A stretch of DNA of 48,749 nucleotides from Bacteroidales bacterium (GTDB lineage Bacteria > Bacteroidota > Bacteroidia > Bacteroidales > UBA932), in contig JAFUUB010000083.1 in assembly GCA_017483985.1 (NCBI GenBank), positions 1-48,749 on the forward strand, given 5' to 3'. The position numbers and the translations under genes are program-made. Shown here piece after piece: positions 46,045-48,749 of this stretch (position 1 is the stretch's first letter; the number at the start of each line of letters is the position of its first letter). The notes under the pieces were generated by a model. It did not search any database. It had not been told where the DNA came from and saw only the letters and a list, made by a program, of their open reading frames with translations.

Positions 46045-47385
46045 ATGGAGAAAAGAGAACTGGAGATCATGGCCCCCGCGGGCAATTTCGAATGCCTTCG
46101 GGCCGCCATCCAAGGCGGTGCCAATTCCGTGTATTTCGGCATCGGCCGGCTCAACATGCGGTCCCACTCGGCGAACAATTTCGCGCCGGAAGACCTGCCG
46201 GAGATCGTGCGGATCTGCCGGGAGGCCGGGGTCCGGACCTATATGACCCTCAACATCATCCTCTACGGCGAGGACATCGCCGCCGCCCATGAGGCCCTGG
46301 ATGCCGCCAAGGCCGCCGGGGTCGACGCGATCATCGCCTCCGACATGGCCGCCATCCTTTATTGCCGCCAGATCGGACTCGAAGTCCATATCTCCACCCA
46401 GCTCAGCATCTCCAATTACGAGGCCCTGAAGTTCTACGCGCAGTTCGCCGACGTAGTGGTCCTCGCGCGCGAACTGAACCTGGCCCAGGTCAAAGCCATC
46501 CATGAGCAGATTGTTGCCGAAGACCTCCGGGGACCGTCCGGTAATCTTGTCCGCATCGAGATGTTCGCCCACGGGGCGTTCTGCATGGCGGTTTCCGGGA
46601 AATGTTACCTCAGCCTGGACCGGCTCGGATCCTCGGCCAACCGGGGCGCCTGCCTGCAGGTGTGCCGCCGGAGCTACGCGGTCCGGGACCTGGAGAGCGG
46701 CGAGGAACTGGTGGTCGACAACAAATATATCATGTCCCCCAAGGACCTCTGTACCATCGAGTTCATGGACAAGTTCATCGAGGCGGGGGTCAAGGTGTTC
46801 AAGATTGAGGGGCGCGCCCGGAGCGCGGAATATGTGCGCCGGACGGCGGCCTGCTACCGCCAGGCGGCCGATGCCGTCTGCGACGGGACCTATACGCCTG
46901 CGTTGACGGCGGCCCTGAAAGCGTCGCTGGCGGAAGTCTTCAACCGGGGCTTCTGGGACGGCTACTACATGGGCGCGAAACTCGGAGAGTGGAGCGCCAT
47001 CTACGGCAGCCAGGCCACGCGCCGGAAGGTCTATTTCGGCAAGGTCACCAACTGGTTCGACCGGATCGGCGTGGCGGAAATCCTCGTCGAGGCCCATCCG
47101 CTCCGGCGCGGCGACGAGGTCATGGCCATCGGGCCCACGACCGGCTGCGTCACCTTCCGGGCCGATGACATCCGGGTGGAATTCGCCTCGGTCGACGAGG
47201 CACCCAAGGGGGTGCATTGCTCCGTCGCCCTGCGCGCGGACAACCTGACCGGGGACAGCGCCGTGGCGCTTGACCGGGACTGCATGGCTACAGGCCGGAC
47301 TGAGACTGCTGATCCGTCGGGAGCGCCGGCTGTCCCGAAACTCCGCCGCGGCGACAAGGTCTTCCTCTGGGTAGAGGGGGAATGA
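46045..47385 (+). CDS. U32-family peptidase-like protein
   Basis: This 446-residue protein belongs to the U32 collagenase-like family. It begins ELEIMAPAGNFECLRAAIQGGANSVYFG and carries the signature EMFAHGAFCMAVSGKCYLS followed by cysteines in GACLQVCRRSY. Characterised relatives (TrhP/YegQ, RlhA) take part in RNA hydroxylation and not proteolysis, and the cysteines may bind an Fe-S cluster; a tRNA-modification role is therefore at least as likely as peptidase activity. The C-terminal beta-barrel (RRKVYFGKVTNWF ... LRRGDKVFLWVEGE) is typical. The start at 46045 is set by the family N-terminus. Confidence 0.88.
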   Translation: MEKRELEIMAPAGNFECLRAAIQGGANSVYFGIGRLNMRSHSANNFAPEDLPEIVRICREAGVRTYMTLNIILYGEDIAAAHEALDAAKAAGVDAIIASDMAAILYCRQIGLEVHISTQLSISNYEALKFYAQFADVVVLARELNLAQVKAIHEQIVAEDLRGPSGNLVRIEMFAHGAFCMAVSGKCYLSLDRLGSSANRGACLQVCRRSYAVRDLESGEELVVDNKYIMSPKDLCTIEFMDKFIEAGVKVFKIEGRARSAEYVRRTAACYRQAADAVCDGTYTPALTAALKASLAEVFNRGFWDGYYMGAKLGEWSAIYGSQATRRKVYFGKVTNWFDRIGVAEILVEAHPLRRGDEVMAIGPTTGCVTFRADDIRVEFASVDEAPKGVHCSVALRADNLTGDSAVALDRDCMATGRTETADPSGAPAVPKLRRGDKVFLWVEGE

Positions 47386-47460
47386 TCCTTCTTCTCCTTA
47401 TCAAACCTGACACTCATTTGATTTAGTGATTCGCCCCCCGCAACTGATAAACATTGCATT

Positions 47461-47988
47461 ATGAGAACTTCTTTCAAACTTTTCCTTGGCTGCGTCTTCG
47501 CGCTGACGCTTTCGTTCTCCGCATCCGCCCAGGTCCGTCCGGACCGGATCGAACTGATCCACGGGACTTTTTACAATGAAAACGGACAAGCCCTCAGCGA
47601 TGCGCAAGTCCGCTCACTGTTCGGGGACGACATCTACCATGAAACCTATGTCGGGGCCCGGCAGCAGTTCCGTTCCGGCCGGACGCTGCTGACCGGCGGC
47701 CTGGTCGCACTCGGAGCCGGAATCGCCTGCACGGTCGTCGCCGCCACCTCAGCCGAAACGGACGACTATGGGAATTGGGTGGATGACTCGGCATACGCCG
47801 GTGTTTACCTCGGAGTCCTTACCATGATCGCCGGCGGCATCGCCATCGACGTCGGTGTTCCCCTGATGATCATCGGCACCCGCCGCCTGGCCTGGATGGA
47901 AAACGAACACAACAGCCGCCCCGCCCCCGCCTGGTCCCTCTCCTTCCGCCAAACCGCCAGCGGCGCCGGCCTCGTGCTCTCCTTCTGA
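47461..47988 (+). CDS. Small exported membrane-associated protein, unknown function
   Basis: This 175-residue protein has a signal peptide (MRTSFKLFLGCVFALTLSFSASAQ) and a short soluble stretch (IELIHGTFYNENGQALSDAQV). Two glycine/alanine-rich membrane segments follow (about residues 80-100 and 114-141), then a short tail ending in a beta-strand-like GLVLSF. I do not recognise a named family; similar proteins are common as hypotheticals in Bacteroidota. It is monocistronic between the U32 gene and the gene-poor end. Confidence 0.65.
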   Translation: MRTSFKLFLGCVFALTLSFSASAQVRPDRIELIHGTFYNENGQALSDAQVRSLFGDDIYHETYVGARQQFRSGRTLLTGGLVALGAGIACTVVAATSAETDDYGNWVDDSAYAGVYLGVLTMIAGGIAIDVGVPLMIIGTRRLAWMENEHNSRPAPAWSLSFRQTASGAGLVLSF

Positions 47989-48684
47989 GGACTCCGAGCC
48001 ACCAGAGCCCTCCGGGCCATTTATCCTCCCAGCCGGCGTGCACGCTCGGGATAAGCGAGTCCTACCCTGTCCAGCTCCTTGGATTCTGCAAACGAGCGAG
48101 AAATGTAAATATCTGAAATACAGACATATATGTAACCTTTATGGCAATTAACTTTGCCATAAAGGTCGCACAATCAACAGTGAATCAATCAATTGTATTT
48201 TTCGCTTAGTTAGATAATCGACACATTTTATGACGAGGAATTCAAAAACACCTGGGGAGTAATTGTATGATTTATAAATCCCCGCCAGCGTGCACGCTTA
48301 GGGACCGGCGGCGGTATCCTCCCTCCTCGCTGGGCCTCTCGGTCATCATCAATTCTCTCTTTTAGGATAAACAATTTAGGACGACATACCCACCGAGAAA
48401 TGGAACTTTATGATTTTCAAACATTTAATCCATTGTCATGTAGCATTATTACAACATGAAGTGAGGCTAGAGTGTTGATAACCAGCGCACTACATTTCTT
48501 AATCATTGAACCTGATCTGTCAATTACATTATTTAGGACGAATCACACCGCCTGCATCATAAAGTGCTCACTCTCAATCTTTTATGCATTTTAAGGAAGT
48601 GATTTCGCGGCTCACCGGAATATTTCCGTGTTTTTTGACCTCGTAAGAGGCGGAAGAAAGCGATAAAGTTATAAATTTGCTCTC
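47989..48684. other. Gene-poor, AT-richer accessory stretch at the window end
   Basis: No credible gene lies here. It contains AGGACTC / GAGTCCT arms (47988-47994 and 48057-48063), the signature TGCAAACGAGCGAGAAATG (48087-48105) shared with 6325-6343, two GCGTGCACGC palindrome copies, and two copies of ATTTAGGACGA (48374-48384 and 48531-48541). Base composition falls well below that of the rest of the window from about 48100 on. Confidence 0.6.
48032..48304 (+). repeat. Pair of imperfect 20-bp direct repeats with a GCGTGCACGC palindrome
   Basis: GCCGGCGTGCACGCTCGGGA (48032-48051) and GCCAGCGTGCACGCTTAGGGA-like sequence (48284-48304) are 252 bp apart. The second contains a perfect 12-bp palindrome (AGCGTGCACGCT). 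They may bound an older insertion. Confidence 0.5.
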
Positions 48685-48744
48685 ATGAAACAGTCCCAAG
48701 TTGATGAGAGCAAATTGCTTTATCTGGTAAGCTTCCTTCTTCCG
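48651..48744. repeat. Long interrupted inverted repeat over the transposase start
   Basis: Three nested helices: AATTTGCTCTCAT (48674-48686) with 48704-48716 (13 bp, perfect), GATAAAG (48662-48668) with CTTTATC (48718-48724), and CGGAAGAA (48651-48658) with TTCTTCCG (48737-48744). The loop is 17 nt. The candidate start codon (48685-48687) sits at the top of the inner stem. Confidence 0.7.
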
Positions 48745-48749
48745 GAGGG
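48685..48749 (+). CDS. N-terminus of a probable ISAon1-like transposase (cut by window end)
   Basis: The frame ATG 48685 onwards reads MKQSQVDESKLLYLVSFLLP and continues with EG to the end of the window without a stop. The LL...FLLPEG pattern right after the start is what I recall from ISAon1-family transposase N-terminal proteins of Bacteroidota, where LLPEG(L)LDYF follows. Only 21 codons are visible, so the call is tentative. The change in base composition and the hairpin around the start fit a mobile element. Confidence 0.45.
   Translation, partial: MKQSQVDESKLLYLVSFLLPE

Overview
The window looks like a chromosomal segment of a GC-rich member of the Bacteroidota, most likely an uncultured gut or rumen Bacteroidales. 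The evidence is two SusC/SusD pairs, many lipoprotein signal peptides with an AAC/SC lipobox, promoters of the Bacteroides type (TTG or TTTG, 19-21 bp, TAnnTTTG) and poor Shine-Dalgarno sequences. No rRNA, tRNA, CRISPR array or phage gene was seen. Species assignment is inference only.

Layout. 1-11.4 kb holds mostly ordinary genes: a metallo-beta-lactamase-fold hydrolase, a GH3 glycosidase, trpS, an ECF sigma / membrane protein / GIN-domain cluster, uvrA and a nucleoside kinase. A 0.9-kb non-coding stretch at 5948-6852 carries two large, related foldable elements. 11.4-14.1 kb is a small accessory patch: an AT-rich membrane ORFan, a lipoprotein, a 61-residue membrane protein and a GH29 fucosidase. 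14.1-24.1 kb (minus strand) is an alpha-glucan utilisation locus: SusC, SusD, an MFS sugar transporter and two GH13 lipoproteins. 24.1-33.8 kb (minus strand) is a second SusC/SusD locus that appears to handle peptides: M14 carboxypeptidase, SusC, SusD, a DcuC-type carrier, isoaspartyl dipeptidase and an alpha/beta hydrolase. 33.9-37.6 kb (plus strand) holds two tandem LytS-type kinase / LytTR response-regulator pairs, divergent from the peptide operon. 37.6-44.1 kb (minus strand) holds malQ, an OPA-type organophosphate transporter, a MATE exporter and rsgA. 44.1-48.0 kb (plus strand) holds a polyprenyl synthase, a GH16 glucanase, a U32 peptidase-like protein and a small exported protein. The last 0.7 kb is AT-richer, gene-poor and repeat-bearing, and ends in the first codons of a probable ISAon1-like transposase.

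How the parts fit. Starch would be bound and imported by SusC/SusD, cut by the two GH13 lipoproteins, moved by the MFS carrier and disproportionated by MalQ. In parallel, peptides would be trimmed by the M14 enzyme, imported by the second SusC/SusD, split by IadA to release aspartate, and the dicarboxylate exchanged by DcuC. The most interesting signal is regulatory. A tandem motif with a 21-bp period matching the LytTR/AlgR consensus (ACCGTTCGT-like) lies upstream of the MFS-GH13-GH13 operon (18826-18857) and again in the divergent region between the peptide operon and the LytS/LytTR genes (33866-33901). This suggests that the duplicated two-component systems control both starch and peptide uptake. 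The two glucan promoters also share a separate roughly 29-bp element with a TAAAyCGrTTTA core.
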